Below are positions 37,763 to 45,510 of a stretch of 53,288 nt of DNA, piece by piece. The notes beneath the pieces were generated by a model, which saw nothing but the letters and a program-made list of their open reading frames with translations, was not told where the DNA came from and ran no database searches. This DNA comes from a virus. A program made the translations under genes and the position numbers. Within the stretch, counting starts at the first letter, position 1. Every line of letters starts with the position of its first letter. The stretch lies in IMG/VR virus record IMGVR_UViG_3300044499_000082, positions 1 to 53,288 of that record; one strand, 5' to 3'.

Positions 37763-40068
37763 TTCTTAAAGCGCAACCTCATCGAGCAACGGCATTGCGG
37801 ATGCGCCGTCGGATGCTGGACGCTGCGGCCGTCACCTGTGGTAAACGGCTCCTCGAGGCCGCGCTGCTGCCCGTCCATGGGCTCGCACACGCTGAGATCG
37901 AGACGGTCGTCGTCGGTGACCAGCCACTCGCGCAGCGTCTTATCTGGATTGAGATAGCCGGCGTCCTTCGCTTCGAGCCAGAGCGTTTGCTGACCGCCGT
38001 TGGAAGCGTTGAGGGTTTCAGTCCTAGCGATATTAAGCGATCGCTGGCGCTCCAGCGCCTTGGCATACTTGGCAACCCGGTCCTCGATGTTCGAAGCCTC
38101 TTCTTCGATCAACTTCTTCTGAAACGCGGCCAGGGCTTTCTCCTGCTGCTTATTGAGACCGATCTGGAGATTTCTGAGATCCCGGGCTGCCTGCTCCGGC
38201 GGGCGCCCCTCGATGATGGCGCGCTCGATCGCCTGCACGATGGCGGCGCGGGTCTGCTCGGTCACGTTAGTGACCAGTTCGGCGCCGTAGCGCCGGATCC
38301 ACGATACAGCCCGGATGTTGGTGAGATCGAAGGCGACCGGCAGCCCGGTTTCTTTGGCGAGAAGTTTGGCGGCGTACTCGCCGGCGAGCGTCAACGTCTG
38401 CTTCAAGACTTTCTCACCCTTCTCGCCGAACTCGGTTTCGAATTGCGCCAAGGGAATTTTGGAGAGCACCACGGATGTCGATCGCGTCTCGAACGCGGCA
38501 GCGATCTCATCGATCGACATCTTCTTCTTCGCGCTATTGACGGCGAACAGAAACGCCTTGCGCATCTCCGGAGTCATCCGGCGCGCAATCCTCTGGATCA
38601 TCACCAGGGCGTCGATCTCGCCGGCCTTGAGCCCCTTCTCATGGAGCCGGTGGCGCGTGATCGCTTCCTCCACGGCGCCGGTATCTTCCGTGGTGTCATC
38701 AGTTCCATCCCCCACGTCGGGCAGCTCGATCTCGGGAAGAACAAATGTGTCGTTTTCCTGGAGGGGTATGGGATTTAAACCGAACGGCACCATGAAAACT
38801 TTCCCCTGATCGTTGGGAAGCGGCTCTTCCTCGCGCAGCGCGCGCCACTCATCGACCATCGTCGACCACGGCGCCGCGGTGGCAACCTTCAAGTTGAATT
38901 CTTTGTCCTCTTGCACCGGCGAGACGTAGTCGAGAATCAAGCGTTCGTCGAAGTCGGGCACCAGCCGCTCTTGCATCGTGGCGCGGAGAAATTCCAGCCG
39001 GGGCACGAGCACCCACCGGGCGGCGAGATAGTCAGCGCTATCGATAGTCGCGCGGTTGGAGTTTTCGATCACGCCGAAGATCTCCGGAGGCATGCCCTCG
39101 GTCTGCATGACCGTATCGCGCACGTGCTTTCGGAGCTCCATCAGTTGCAGATGCTCGAAATTTTGGGCGATGACGTCGACCTTCACTTCGCCGGAAATAA
39201 AGTACGGCTTGAACGTCCGCCAGAATCCCTGAAGCTTGCTCACCCAGTCTTGCTCCAGGCGCTTGGTCTCGGTCTCCCGCAGTCCCTTGCCCGAGACGAT
39301 AATGTCGGGGCGCGCGCGATTATAGAAGAACGCCTTCATGTGCTTGGCGGCGTACTCGTCGGTCTCGAGCTCATCGGCGAGAGATTTGGCCACGCCGACG
39401 CCGCGGCCGTAGGGATTGCTGGGGTCTGGATGGATGAACCATACGATTTCGCTGGTGGGAATCTTTCCCTGCCAGCCCATGAATTTGACCTCGAAATAGG
39501 GTTTCGCCGGCGTGGGCGTGGCCAACACCCAGTGAGGCGGCAAAGGCCATAGGCCGATCGGCATGCCGAAGTCGTTTCGCTCCTTGATCCAATAGGCTTC
39601 GCCGACGAGCTCGAGATAGATCTGAGTCAAACGCTTGGTCGAAAGGCCGAGCACGAAGGAATTGGAGGCCTCCATTACCTGCGGCAGCGGATGGTCGACC
39701 ACCTCTTCAAGCTGGCGCTCTTTCTTGAGGAGCTTGAAGATCCGCTGGCGGGTATCGAAGTCAGCGCGCTGGAGATCCCGGCGCCACTTCACATCGCCGG
39801 TATCGGAGCGCACCACGAAGACTTTCCACTCCACGCAGGCAATGCTCGAGGCGATCTTGCCGACCACGGCATTGACCCATGGCATGTCGGCATAGCTCTT
39901 GATGAGTTCGGCGATCCCTCGAGGCGGCGGCGACCCCGGGCCGCCGGGAAACAGCCCGGCATAGACGCCGAGGATGTCCTGGGGCGTCGGTGACTTGAAG
40001 AGGCCGCGGATCGCGCGGCCGGCGAGACGCAGGCGATCGCCAAGAGCGATTTGGAGTGAGCCTTCCAT
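37759..40068 (-). CDS. portal protein fused to MuF-type head morphogenesis domain
   Basis: A 769-residue protein. Residues about 1-440 are an HK97-type portal (ADMPWVNAVVGKIASSIACV, LVGEAYWIKERNDFGMP, WFIHPDPSNPYGRGVGVAKS, MQTEGMPPEIFGVIENSNRA). Residues about 460-769 are helical and end with NIARTETLNASNGGQQTLWL and VCEPMDG followed by a late HPQCRCSMRL, the MuF/SPP1-gp7-like signature. Usually these are two genes. The fusion gives one chain covering portal and internal minor head protein. It follows a 63-residue gene by two bases. Confidence 0.9.
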   Translation of the reverse strand: MEGSLQIALGDRLRLAGRAIRGLFKSPTPQDILGVYAGLFPGGPGSPPPRGIAELIKSYADMPWVNAVVGKIASSIACVEWKVFVVRSDTGDVKWRRDLQRADFDTRQRIFKLLKKERQLEEVVDHPLPQVMEASNSFVLGLSTKRLTQIYLELVGEAYWIKERNDFGMPIGLWPLPPHWVLATPTPAKPYFEVKFMGWQGKIPTSEIVWFIHPDPSNPYGRGVGVAKSLADELETDEYAAKHMKAFFYNRARPDIIVSGKGLRETETKRLEQDWVSKLQGFWRTFKPYFISGEVKVDVIAQNFEHLQLMELRKHVRDTVMQTEGMPPEIFGVIENSNRATIDSADYLAARWVLVPRLEFLRATMQERLVPDFDERLILDYVSPVQEDKEFNLKVATAAPWSTMVDEWRALREEEPLPNDQGKVFMVPFGLNPIPLQENDTFVLPEIELPDVGDGTDDTTEDTGAVEEAITRHRLHEKGLKAGEIDALVMIQRIARRMTPEMRKAFLFAVNSAKKKMSIDEIAAAFETRSTSVVLSKIPLAQFETEFGEKGEKVLKQTLTLAGEYAAKLLAKETGLPVAFDLTNIRAVSWIRRYGAELVTNVTEQTRAAIVQAIERAIIEGRPPEQAARDLRNLQIGLNKQQEKALAAFQKKLIEEEASNIEDRVAKYAKALERQRSLNIARTETLNASNGGQQTLWLEAKDAGYLNPDKTLREWLVTDDDRLDLSVCEPMDGQQRGLEEPFTTGDGRSVQHPTAHPQCRCSMRLRFKK

Positions 40069-40070
40069 AT

Positions 40071-40262
40071 TTATGCCGCCTTTCTCAACGCCGATCGCGC
40101 CCGCCTTGTCTCGGCAGCCTTTTTTCCGCCCTCTTTGCGATGCCGCTGGACGATCTCGACGCGGTCGCGGAGCGCGACCCAGTGCGCCGCGGCCTGACCG
40201 TTGATTACGTCGATCTGCCGGCGCACCTGATGCATCCTCGTTAGTGCTTCAGCGTCGGTCAT
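40071..40262 (-). CDS. small basic helical protein
   Basis: A 63-residue protein starting MTDAEALTRMHQVRRQIDVI, wholly helical with a basic end (EGGKKAAETRRARSALRKAA). It lies two bases before the portal gene. Small basic proteins at this place can bind DNA or help packaging, but no family is recognised. Confidence 0.55.
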   Translation of the reverse strand: MTDAEALTRMHQVRRQIDVINGQAAAHWVALRDRVEIVQRHRKEGGKKAAETRRARSALRKAA

Positions 40263-40280
40263 CGGCTTATTTTTTCGTCG

Positions 40281-40703
40281 TCACTGTGCAAGTAAGCCTA
40301 AGCCGGCTGGCGCTCCTGGCACAGTTCCAGCGAAAAAACTTATCTCGTTCGTCGGTGCCGATTCGCCGACGGGATTGCCGGCCAGCACGACGCAAAAGTA
40401 AGTCCCCGGCGAGCTCGCCGTCGCGGCGCTGACCGGGATCGTGTATAGGTCGGTGCTCGACTGAGCGAAGCCCTGACTGAACGACGTGACATAGTTTCCC
40501 GACGACACTCCGCACTTCGATTTAAAATACGTCGGTAATCCCCCCGAACCCTGAACCCACGAGAACTGGAGCTTGGCTTTAGTGATGTCGACCGCGGTGA
40601 CCGTCTGCGCCTGCGCCACCGCCGGCAGCAAACCGAGCAGAAACAGCACGATGACGGCAGCCGAGCCGAATAACTTCATCAAGCCGATCGATTTGAATTG
40701 CAT
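40281..40703 (-). CDS. secreted immunoglobulin/FnIII-like domain protein
   Basis: A 140-residue protein from ATG 40703 behind AGGAGGG. MQFKSIGLMKLFGSAAVIVL then LLPAVAQAQ is a standard Sec signal with an AQA cleavage site. The mature part is one beta domain (KAKLQFSWVQGSGGLPTYFK, TYFCVVLAGNPVGESAPTNE) with strand order and TYFC...N...S.PT.E pattern of a fibronectin III/Ig-like fold, with two cysteines that could bridge. No virion signal. A cell-surface role in the lysogen is plausible. It is divergent from the restriction enzyme gene and has a stem-loop just 5' of its SD. Confidence 0.65.
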   Translation of the reverse strand: MQFKSIGLMKLFGSAAVIVLFLLGLLPAVAQAQTVTAVDITKAKLQFSWVQGSGGLPTYFKSKCGVSSGNYVTSFSQGFAQSSTDLYTIPVSAATASSPGTYFCVVLAGNPVGESAPTNEISFFAGTVPGAPAGLGLLAQ

Positions 40704-40716
40704 CTGTGACCCTCCT

Positions 40717-40744
40717 ATGCCTAACGCTGTCATAGCGTGGGCAT
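40717..40744 (-). promoter_or_regulatory. stem-loop before SD of the secreted protein
   Basis: ATGCC/GGCAT and ACGCT/AGCGT form a nested stem with a GTCAT loop. In the minus-strand RNA it ends just before AGGAGGG of the gene starting at 40703, the same hairpin-then-SD layout seen elsewhere in the window. Confidence 0.5.
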
Positions 40745-40834
40745 CATACATGATTTCGTAGCAAAGGCCAAAAAAAGGCCGTTCAGTAAAAATTCCTTCT
40801 GTCGCCCCAAATTTTCTGATAGATACGGACCTAA

Positions 40835-41446
40835 ATGGTCCTGGAATTAATTCCGCAGAAAATTTCCGCGAGGTTTCATGTCGAAGAACGACGACATGCG
40901 ATAGCGATTCTCGCAACAGATCATCGCCAGGAATTTGAGGACATTTTGAATTGCCTCGATCAGTTTGAGCTCCTCAGAAGTGAGATCGAGGTGGGCGGGG
41001 GTAGAAAATCGAAAATCGCAAGTCGGTTCGATAAATTCCTCGAAGCGAGGGGTTGGCAGGAAAAAGCCATCAAGGTTTCAAGAACCATTGGAGACAAAAC
41101 TGTCGATTCCGAAACCCATAAGGTGGATTTTTGCAAAGGTCGGATCGCAGTTGAAGTCGAATGGAACAATAAGGACCCGTTTTACTCGCGCGACCTGAAT
41201 GCTTTCAGGCTTCTTCACGAGCTCGATGTGATATCGGTAGGCGTCATCATCACCCGGATGGATGAGTTGCAGGAAATTTTTAACAAGCTTACGGACAGTG
41301 ACGGAGAGCCATGCGGGAGAAAATACGGCGCCTCAACGACCCACTGGAGTAAATTGATGCCGCGCGTAGACGCCGGCGGCGCAGGAATGTGCCCGCTCCT
41401 ACTTGTTGGAATTAGCAAGCGCTGCTATCGCGACGACGTCCGTTGA
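40835..41446 (+). CDS. BglII/BstYI-like type II restriction endonuclease
   Basis: A 203-residue protein. The core ETHKVDFCKGRIAVEVEWNN has Asp98 and the ExE pair 107/109, the spacing of the PD-(D/E)XK centre in the BglII/BstYI family, followed by FYSRDLNAFRLLHELDVISV and GVIITRMDELQEIFNKL, also typical. Such enzymes cut short palindromes containing GATC. Length matches (about 200). Its 3' end overlaps the convergent MT-A70 methyltransferase gene by 48 bases, the expected partner. Recognition sequence cannot be read from sequence. Confidence 0.75.
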   Translation: MVLELIPQKISARFHVEERRHAIAILATDHRQEFEDILNCLDQFELLRSEIEVGGGRKSKIASRFDKFLEARGWQEKAIKVSRTIGDKTVDSETHKVDFCKGRIAVEVEWNNKDPFYSRDLNAFRLLHELDVISVGVIITRMDELQEIFNKLTDSDGEPCGRKYGASTTHWSKLMPRVDAGGAGMCPLLLVGISKRCYRDDVR

Positions 41447-42052
41447 GCCACCCCCATATCCTTTGTAAATCAGCCGGCGGCTTTCATAGCTGTCCACTTC
41501 ATCCCCCCACTGCTTCCAGCCGGAAACCCGCTTTCGCGCGAACAGTTCAAGGCGGGGCCCCGGACTGCACCGCTCGATGACATCGTAAATCGATTCGGGC
41601 TTGCGCGAATGTTCTTGTTTTCGGCTTACCATTATATTGACTTGGCTCCGGCCGGGCGCCAGTGTTCGAAGCTTCCCTTTCACCCCAAAGAGCACGAGCT
41701 CAGTGACATTTCTAAAATAAAACCCGACGCCGCGGCCGTCCGGACCGCCATCCTTTCTCACCTTGTACCAGACCAAATTGGTCTTGTAGGTAAAGCCCCA
41801 CGCCTTCATGACGTTGAGCGCTTCCGGGAGGAGCGCATTGGGACACCAGAGATACACATGACTTTGCGGGAGTGTGAGATCGTTGATGGGAAGAGCCGCG
41901 ATTTCATCGAAGCTCATCGTGTTGTAGCGACGAAGCCGTTTGTGTTCCGGCGCAATCTTGCCGGTGGAGTTCAAGAAGCGCCATGGAGGATCGATCAAAA
42001 TGGTTCCGAACTGACCTGATATTTCGCCCAGCTTATGCTCGATTCTGGTCAT
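41399..42052 (-). CDS. MT-A70 family adenine methyltransferase
   Basis: A 217-residue protein with DPPW at residues 21-24 (TILIDPPWRFLNSTG), the catalytic motif of N6-adenine methyltransferases of the MT-A70 type. SHVYLWCPNALLPEALNVMK, GFTYKTNLVWYKVRKDGGPD, FRNVTELVLFGVKG and SRKPESIYDVIERCSPGPRL appear in family order. It would protect DNA against the adjacent restriction enzyme. The RHH gene four bases upstream probably regulates it. Confidence 0.85.
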   Translation of the reverse strand: MTRIEHKLGEISGQFGTILIDPPWRFLNSTGKIAPEHKRLRRYNTMSFDEIAALPINDLTLPQSHVYLWCPNALLPEALNVMKAWGFTYKTNLVWYKVRKDGGPDGRGVGFYFRNVTELVLFGVKGKLRTLAPGRSQVNIMVSRKQEHSRKPESIYDVIERCSPGPRLELFARKRVSGWKQWGDEVDSYESRRLIYKGYGGGSTDVVAIAALANSNK

Positions 42053-42055
42053 GCC

Positions 42056-42256
42056 TCATTCTTCCTTGGGCATCTCGAGACTCAAGGGCAACTGTTTTTC
42101 TGCATAATCATCTAAGAGCCTTCTGACTGCATATCTTCCGAGCCAACTCATAGAGCGTTCCGACTTGGTCGCCATTTTCTCCAGTTGGGTGTATTCTGGG
42201 CTGGAAAGCAGGACACTCACCCGGGGCGGCTTCTTTTTATTACCTCTTTGCTTCAT
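42056..42256 (-). CDS. ribbon-helix-helix regulator of the R-M cassette
   Basis: A 66-residue protein (ATG 42256, or ATG 42286 for a ten-residue longer form). After a basic leader, PRVSVLLSSPEYTQLEKMAT then SMSWLGRYAVRRLLDDY is the strand-helix-helix pattern of RHH repressors. It lies directly before the methyltransferase gene, with a palindrome at its 5' end. A controller role for restriction-modification balance is inferred. Confidence 0.7.
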   Translation of the reverse strand: MKQRGNKKKPPRVSVLLSSPEYTQLEKMATKSERSMSWLGRYAVRRLLDDYAEKQLPLSLEMPKEE

Positions 42257-42266
42257 GCTGCGATGT

Positions 42267-42281
42267 GCTGCACTATGCAGC
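42267..42281. promoter_or_regulatory. palindrome at the 5' end of the RHH gene
   Basis: GCTGCA and TGCAGC are perfect arms around CTA. Further TGCTGC copies lie within 20 bases. The site overlaps the alternative start region of the RHH gene and is a candidate operator for its product. Confidence 0.5.
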
Positions 42282-42343
42282 TTCATCTAATATCACTACG
42301 CGAATTCGTATGTCAAGCCCCTTATGTTCGATAGTCGCCTCTC

Positions 42344-42769
42344 GTGACCCTCTGGCAAAAACTCATCCGCAACTGCGTCAAAACGCCGACCGGCTGCTGG
42401 CGCTGGCAAGGCGCCCTCGACAAAGACGGCTATGCGATCGTGCGCGTCGGAAAGAAGGTCCGCCGCGGCCACGACGTCACCTGGGAGATCCGCAACGGTC
42501 GGCCGATCCCGCCCGGGCACCAGCCGGATCACACCTGCCGGCTGACTTCCTGCATCCGGCCGCATCATTTGGAGCTCGTGACCTGCGGCGAGAACAAGAA
42601 GCGCGCCTGGCTCTATCAGAAGCGGGCGACTCATTGTCCGCAGGGGCACGCGATGACGCTGGCGAACACGTACCGGAGGCCGGGGAGAAAATTCCGGGAG
42701 TGCCGGAAATGCCAAGTGCTTTCGCGCGAGGCCGACGAGCCGCTATATAGACAGCGATCGAGCACGTGA
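42344..42769 (+). CDS. HNH endonuclease
   Basis: A 141-residue protein from a GTG at 42344. GCWRWQGALDKDGYAIVRVG, GHDVTWEIRNGRPIPPGHQP, DHTCRLTSCIRPHHLELVTC and a second zinc knuckle (CPQGHAMTLANTYRRPGRKF, then CRKC) are the HNH_3 architecture. It shares domain order with the enzyme at 5325-5846 but is on the other strand. A fragment of its 3' end is repeated at 43635-43708. Probably a free-standing homing-type nuclease. Confidence 0.8.
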   Translation: MTLWQKLIRNCVKTPTGCWRWQGALDKDGYAIVRVGKKVRRGHDVTWEIRNGRPIPPGHQPDHTCRLTSCIRPHHLELVTCGENKKRAWLYQKRATHCPQGHAMTLANTYRRPGRKFRECRKCQVLSREADEPLYRQRSST

Positions 42770-42804
42770 AGTAATATAGGCCATCGCACATTAAGGAGGC
42801 ATCG

Positions 42805-43209
42805 ATGATCTTTCTAGCGCTAGCGCTCGCCGCAACAACTTATGCCATGCCAGATCCATCGCTGACCCCGGGCACGATTCGACCCCTGGCGGTACAGCAA
42901 ATATGCACAATCAAGTGGGGCAAGGATCGACGGCATGTTACGGCAAAAATGAAAAAGCAGGTTTGCGAAGCGTACAAAGCCGAGAACTGCCCGGGCAAGG
43001 AATGGGAAATCGATCACTTGATCTCACGCGAGCTCGGCGGTGCCGATGATGTCAAAAACCTATTTCCGCAGCCCATCAAAGAGGCCCACGAGAAGGACCG
43101 TATTGAAAACTGGCTTCATCGGCAGGTATGCGCTGGAAAGATTTCGCTCGAGGACGCCCAGAAAGGCATCGCCGGTGACTGGACGCAATACCTGACAGGA
43201 ATAAAATAG
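42805..43209 (+). CDS. exported HNH-family nuclease
   Basis: A 134-residue protein with AGGAGG before the ATG. MIFLALALAATTYAMP looks like a short signal peptide. KEWEIDHLISRELGGADDVK followed by NLFPQP is an HNH-type centre (EIDH at 68-71, Asn and Pro after), and cysteines at 34, 54, 62 and 109 could bridge in the periplasm. Similar small secreted HNH proteins occur scattered in genomes and phages; substrates are unknown. Export would let it attack DNA in the periplasm or outside. Confidence 0.7.
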   Translation: MIFLALALAATTYAMPDPSLTPGTIRPLAVQQICTIKWGKDRRHVTAKMKKQVCEAYKAENCPGKEWEIDHLISRELGGADDVKNLFPQPIKEAHEKDRIENWLHRQVCAGKISLEDAQKGIAGDWTQYLTGIK

Positions 43210-43256
43210 AGGCTACGCAGCTCGTCGCCGATACCTGGTTGATCGTCGTACGCACG

Positions 43257-43646
43257 ATGACTGAACGAGAGCAGATCACGAAACTCTTCTCGCTGCTCGA
43301 TACGCAGCCGATACTGCCATTCCCGAAGGCGCGTGATCGGCTGGATGCGCCAGATGTGCATGGCGTTTATGTAATCAGAGATCCCATGCGACGAGTGGTC
43401 CATGTCGGCCGGACTTATCGTGGGCAAGCAGGACTATTCCAGCGACTTCGGAATCATCTCTCCGCCCAGTCTTCATTTGTCCTTGTCTATTTGAAGGGTG
43501 ACAGCAGCAAACTGAGAGATGGATTCACCTTTCAATATCTCGAAGTGCCAAACGATCGCGAACGGGCGCTCCTCGAACACTTCGCTACCGCGTGGCACTG
43601 CCCAGCGCACTTGGGTTTGGGCGCTCGCCGAAGAGCCATGCCATGA
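43257..43646 (+). CDS. GIY-YIG-like nuclease
   Basis: A 129-residue protein from ATG 43257. HGVYVIRDPMRRVVHVGRTY shows the degenerate GVYVI and HVGR forms of the GIY and YIG motifs, followed by LFQRLRNHLSAQ (conserved Arg and His) and ERALLEHFATAWHCPAHLG (catalytic Glu). Free-standing phage GIY-YIG proteins are usually homing or restriction-related nucleases. Its last codons run into the copied HNH tail fragment, which probably changed its C-terminus. Confidence 0.65.
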   Translation: MTEREQITKLFSLLDTQPILPFPKARDRLDAPDVHGVYVIRDPMRRVVHVGRTYRGQAGLFQRLRNHLSAQSSFVLVYLKGDSSKLRDGFTFQYLEVPNDRERALLEHFATAWHCPAHLGLGARRRAMP

Positions 43647-43708
43647 AGCCGGCCAACACCTACGGGAGGCCGGGGCGGAAGTTTCGGGAGTGCAGGAAAT
43701 GCCGTTAA
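43635..43708 (+). pseudogene. copied fragment of an HNH gene 3' end
   Basis: In frame it reads HAMKPANTYGRPGRKFREC then RKCR and TAA, closely matching the zinc-knuckle end of the HNH gene at 42344-42769 (HAMTLANTYRRPGRKFREC). The DNA match covers about 70 bases with scattered differences. It has lost the rest of the gene and overlaps the GIY-YIG stop. It marks a past recombination or a related second HNH gene now deleted. Confidence 0.7.
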
Positions 43709-43731
43709 GCGATTACCTCGAAAGGGTCGGC

Positions 43732-43947
43732 TTAGCCGTCGATCATCCACTTTCGGTGTCCGCATCGTGGGCAGTACCATTCCGATTGCGTCACGGGCGG
43801 CACATTTTCCGGGTAATCAATCGCCGTTATTTCTGGCTTTATTCTACCCTGAAGGGGTAATCTGACTCCGCCCTCGGTCCGCTTATATTCTGCATGCGGA
43901 GCGCCTCGTAAACATTGCCTTTCGTTGACTTCCGGCGATCTATCCAT
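43732..43947 (-). CDS. small zinc-ribbon protein
   Basis: A 71-residue protein from ATG 43947, overlapping the upstream stop by eight bases. The C-terminus VPPVTQSEWYCPRCGHRKWM carries a Cys pair, and an earlier CLRGAPHAEYKR adds another ligand. Short phage proteins ending in this way are common and uncharacterised. It is the last gene of the packaging-side minus-strand group before the nuclease island. Confidence 0.5.
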   Translation of the reverse strand: MDRSPEVNERQCLRGAPHAEYKRTEGGVRLPLQGRIKPEITAIDYPENVPPVTQSEWYCPRCGHRKWMIDG

Positions 43948-44260
43948 TGGCGGCTTCCCGACGAACCTCGACGATCCAGACCAAGCAATTAATGTGAAAC
44001 CGCAGCTCTAACGTCTTCCCAAGATCGGTTTTCCACATGCGAATGGGCATATCGCAAACGTCGCAGCCACCGCAATATTCGATGTGATCCTCCCAGAAAG
44101 GGTCCCGCTCATCCCTGCCGATCATCTTCCCGCACCAGGAGCAGACGCATTCCTCGGTCCCCTCCTTGGGCGACAGATCGGACCAGCGCTCCTCCAAAAT
44201 CTTCATCGCCTCCGGATTGATCATATACGTCATCGGTTGAAATTCTTTCACGCGACCCAT
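43940..44260 (-). CDS. zinc-binding hypothetical protein
   Basis: A 106-residue protein from ATG 44260 behind AGGA (ATG 44275 is possible). CVCSWCGKMIGRDERDPFWE and IEYCGGCDVCDMPIRMWKTD provide six cysteines, then FHINCLVW with His and Cys, likely two zinc sites in a LIM- or treble-clef-like arrangement. No DNA-binding helix is evident. Function unknown. Confidence 0.6.
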   Translation of the reverse strand: MGRVKEFQPMTYMINPEAMKILEERWSDLSPKEGTEECVCSWCGKMIGRDERDPFWEDHIEYCGGCDVCDMPIRMWKTDLGKTLELRFHINCLVWIVEVRREAANG

Positions 44261-44303
44261 TTTCCTGCCTTTCATGCCCCAAACGGCAACCCCTATGCCC
44301 ATC

Positions 44304-44726
44304 TCAGATGAAATGCGGCAGATCGCCGAGATCGACGCCCATACGTCTGAGATCGGCCAATCTCATATCGAAGGCAGCTTCCAGGCGCTTCGCGGCGACC
44401 AGCAGCGATTGCTTGCCCTGCTTGGCAGAATAGTATTCCTTCTGCGCCTGGCGCATCTGATAACCGACCTTGATGGTGCTCTCTAGCTCGAGGAGAAGCT
44501 TCGCCTTGGCGTCGGTGATCGATTCGTGGAGCTTGGCGGCAGCCTCAAGAATTTTTTCCGAGGAGTCTTTGACGAGCGAAGGATCGCTCTGCAGCGCGAG
44601 GCCGTCGAGATCGATCACCCCCTCCCGGTCGTCGATCGCGTGCTCGTACCCGGCGGCTATCAGCGTGGCTTTGACCTCGTCGTAGACCGACGGGGAGACT
44701 TCAACGATCGCATAGGTGTGAGTCAT
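44304..44726 (-). CDS. two-part hypothetical phage protein
   Basis: A 140-residue protein. The first 60 residues (MTHTYAIVEVSPSVYDEVKA, AGYEHAIDDREGVIDLDGLA) are a small alpha/beta module commonly seen in phage accessory proteins. The rest is coiled coil (KILEAAAKLHESITDAKAKL) ending RRMGVDLGDLPHFI. One-base overlap with the preceding gene. No enzymatic motif. Confidence 0.6.
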   Translation of the reverse strand: MTHTYAIVEVSPSVYDEVKATLIAAGYEHAIDDREGVIDLDGLALQSDPSLVKDSSEKILEAAAKLHESITDAKAKLLLELESTIKVGYQMRQAQKEYYSAKQGKQSLLVAAKRLEAAFDMRLADLRRMGVDLGDLPHFI

Positions 44727-44920
44727 CATCTCTCCATTCTCGGCCGCTTGGATTTTTTGATGTTGCGCACGGCTTCTTTCTGCCGATCGGTGGCGTGCTG
44801 CACGAGCTTGACGCGGTCATGGATGCCGGTCAGCGGCCGGTCCGCGAACTCATAACCGCCGGCGGCGCACATCTCTTCGATCTCGGCCAGGAGATCGGAC
44901 CACTTGCAAGTGTCACACAT
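44726..44920 (-). CDS. small CxxC protein
   Basis: A 64-residue protein from ATG 44920 behind GGAG (a GTG six bases upstream is in frame). MCDTCKWSDLLAEIEEMCAA and a basic end (NIKKSKRPRMER). The N-terminal CxxC with a later Cys may bind zinc or form a disulfide. Function unknown. Confidence 0.55.
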   Translation of the reverse strand: MCDTCKWSDLLAEIEEMCAAGGYEFADRPLTGIHDRVKLVQHATDRQKEAVRNIKKSKRPRMER

Positions 44921-44922
44921 GT

Positions 44923-45498
44923 TCACTCCTGCCGTAGAAATTCGATGTATTCTTTGAACCGCGCGGGCTCGACGTGCTGGCAGTGCAGGAGTGTCGTTTG
45001 CTTCGACTCCACCCGCGGATGCGTCATCAACGCCCCGACCTTCCCCATCCTTCCATAGGGCGCCAGGCCGATGATCTCGTCGCGCGGCGACCAGTAGACT
45101 CTCACACGGTTGAACTTATCCTCGAAGTAGCGCCAGTCCGTAGCTTCCGGCGCCGCCGGCGCGAGGAGGATGACGTTGTGGCACTTCACTCTCCGCTCCG
45201 CCATGAGCGACCAGGCAACGTATCCTCCGAAGCTATGCGCGATGACGTTGGGCGCCGGCTCGTCCGCGAGAATCCGCCGCACATAATTCTCTTCGCTGCT
45301 CACAATCCGGTCTCGATACCAGCCGAAGGCGGACAAAACGCCCGACACAAAGCCATACTCGCGAGGCCGCACGTCAAGCTCATATCTCGCCATGTCTTCA
45401 AACACTTCGATCCAGGCCAAATCCCTTGACCTCGTCCAGATCCCATGAATCGCCAGCGTCGCTCGCTTCACTTCTTGCTCCACTCGCGGCGTTTCCAT
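44923..45498 (-). CDS. alpha/beta-hydrolase fold protein
   Basis: A 191-residue protein. LAIHGIWTRSRDLAWIE gives the oxyanion-side HG motif, VIAHSFGGYVAW the nucleophile elbow with Ser89, VYWSPRDEIIG the acid (Asp140), and LLHCQHVEPARF the His. These are the triad positions of small esterases/lipases. The elbow is A-H-S-F-G, a variant of GxSxG. Such a gene in a packaging operon is unusual. It may deacylate cell-surface or phage structures. Substrate unknown. Confidence 0.65.
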   Translation of the reverse strand: METPRVEQEVKRATLAIHGIWTRSRDLAWIEVFEDMARYELDVRPREYGFVSGVLSAFGWYRDRIVSSEENYVRRILADEPAPNVIAHSFGGYVAWSLMAERRVKCHNVILLAPAAPEATDWRYFEDKFNRVRVYWSPRDEIIGLAPYGRMGKVGALMTHPRVESKQTTLLHCQHVEPARFKEYIEFLRQE

Positions 45499-45510
45499 CG
45501 GGGGGTTCCT

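Noticed and set aside
40835-42052. Avoidance of GATC-type sites as proof of restriction specificity
   Set aside because: AGATCT and other GATC sites occur at many places in the window, so no avoidance is visible and the recognition site cannot be inferred.
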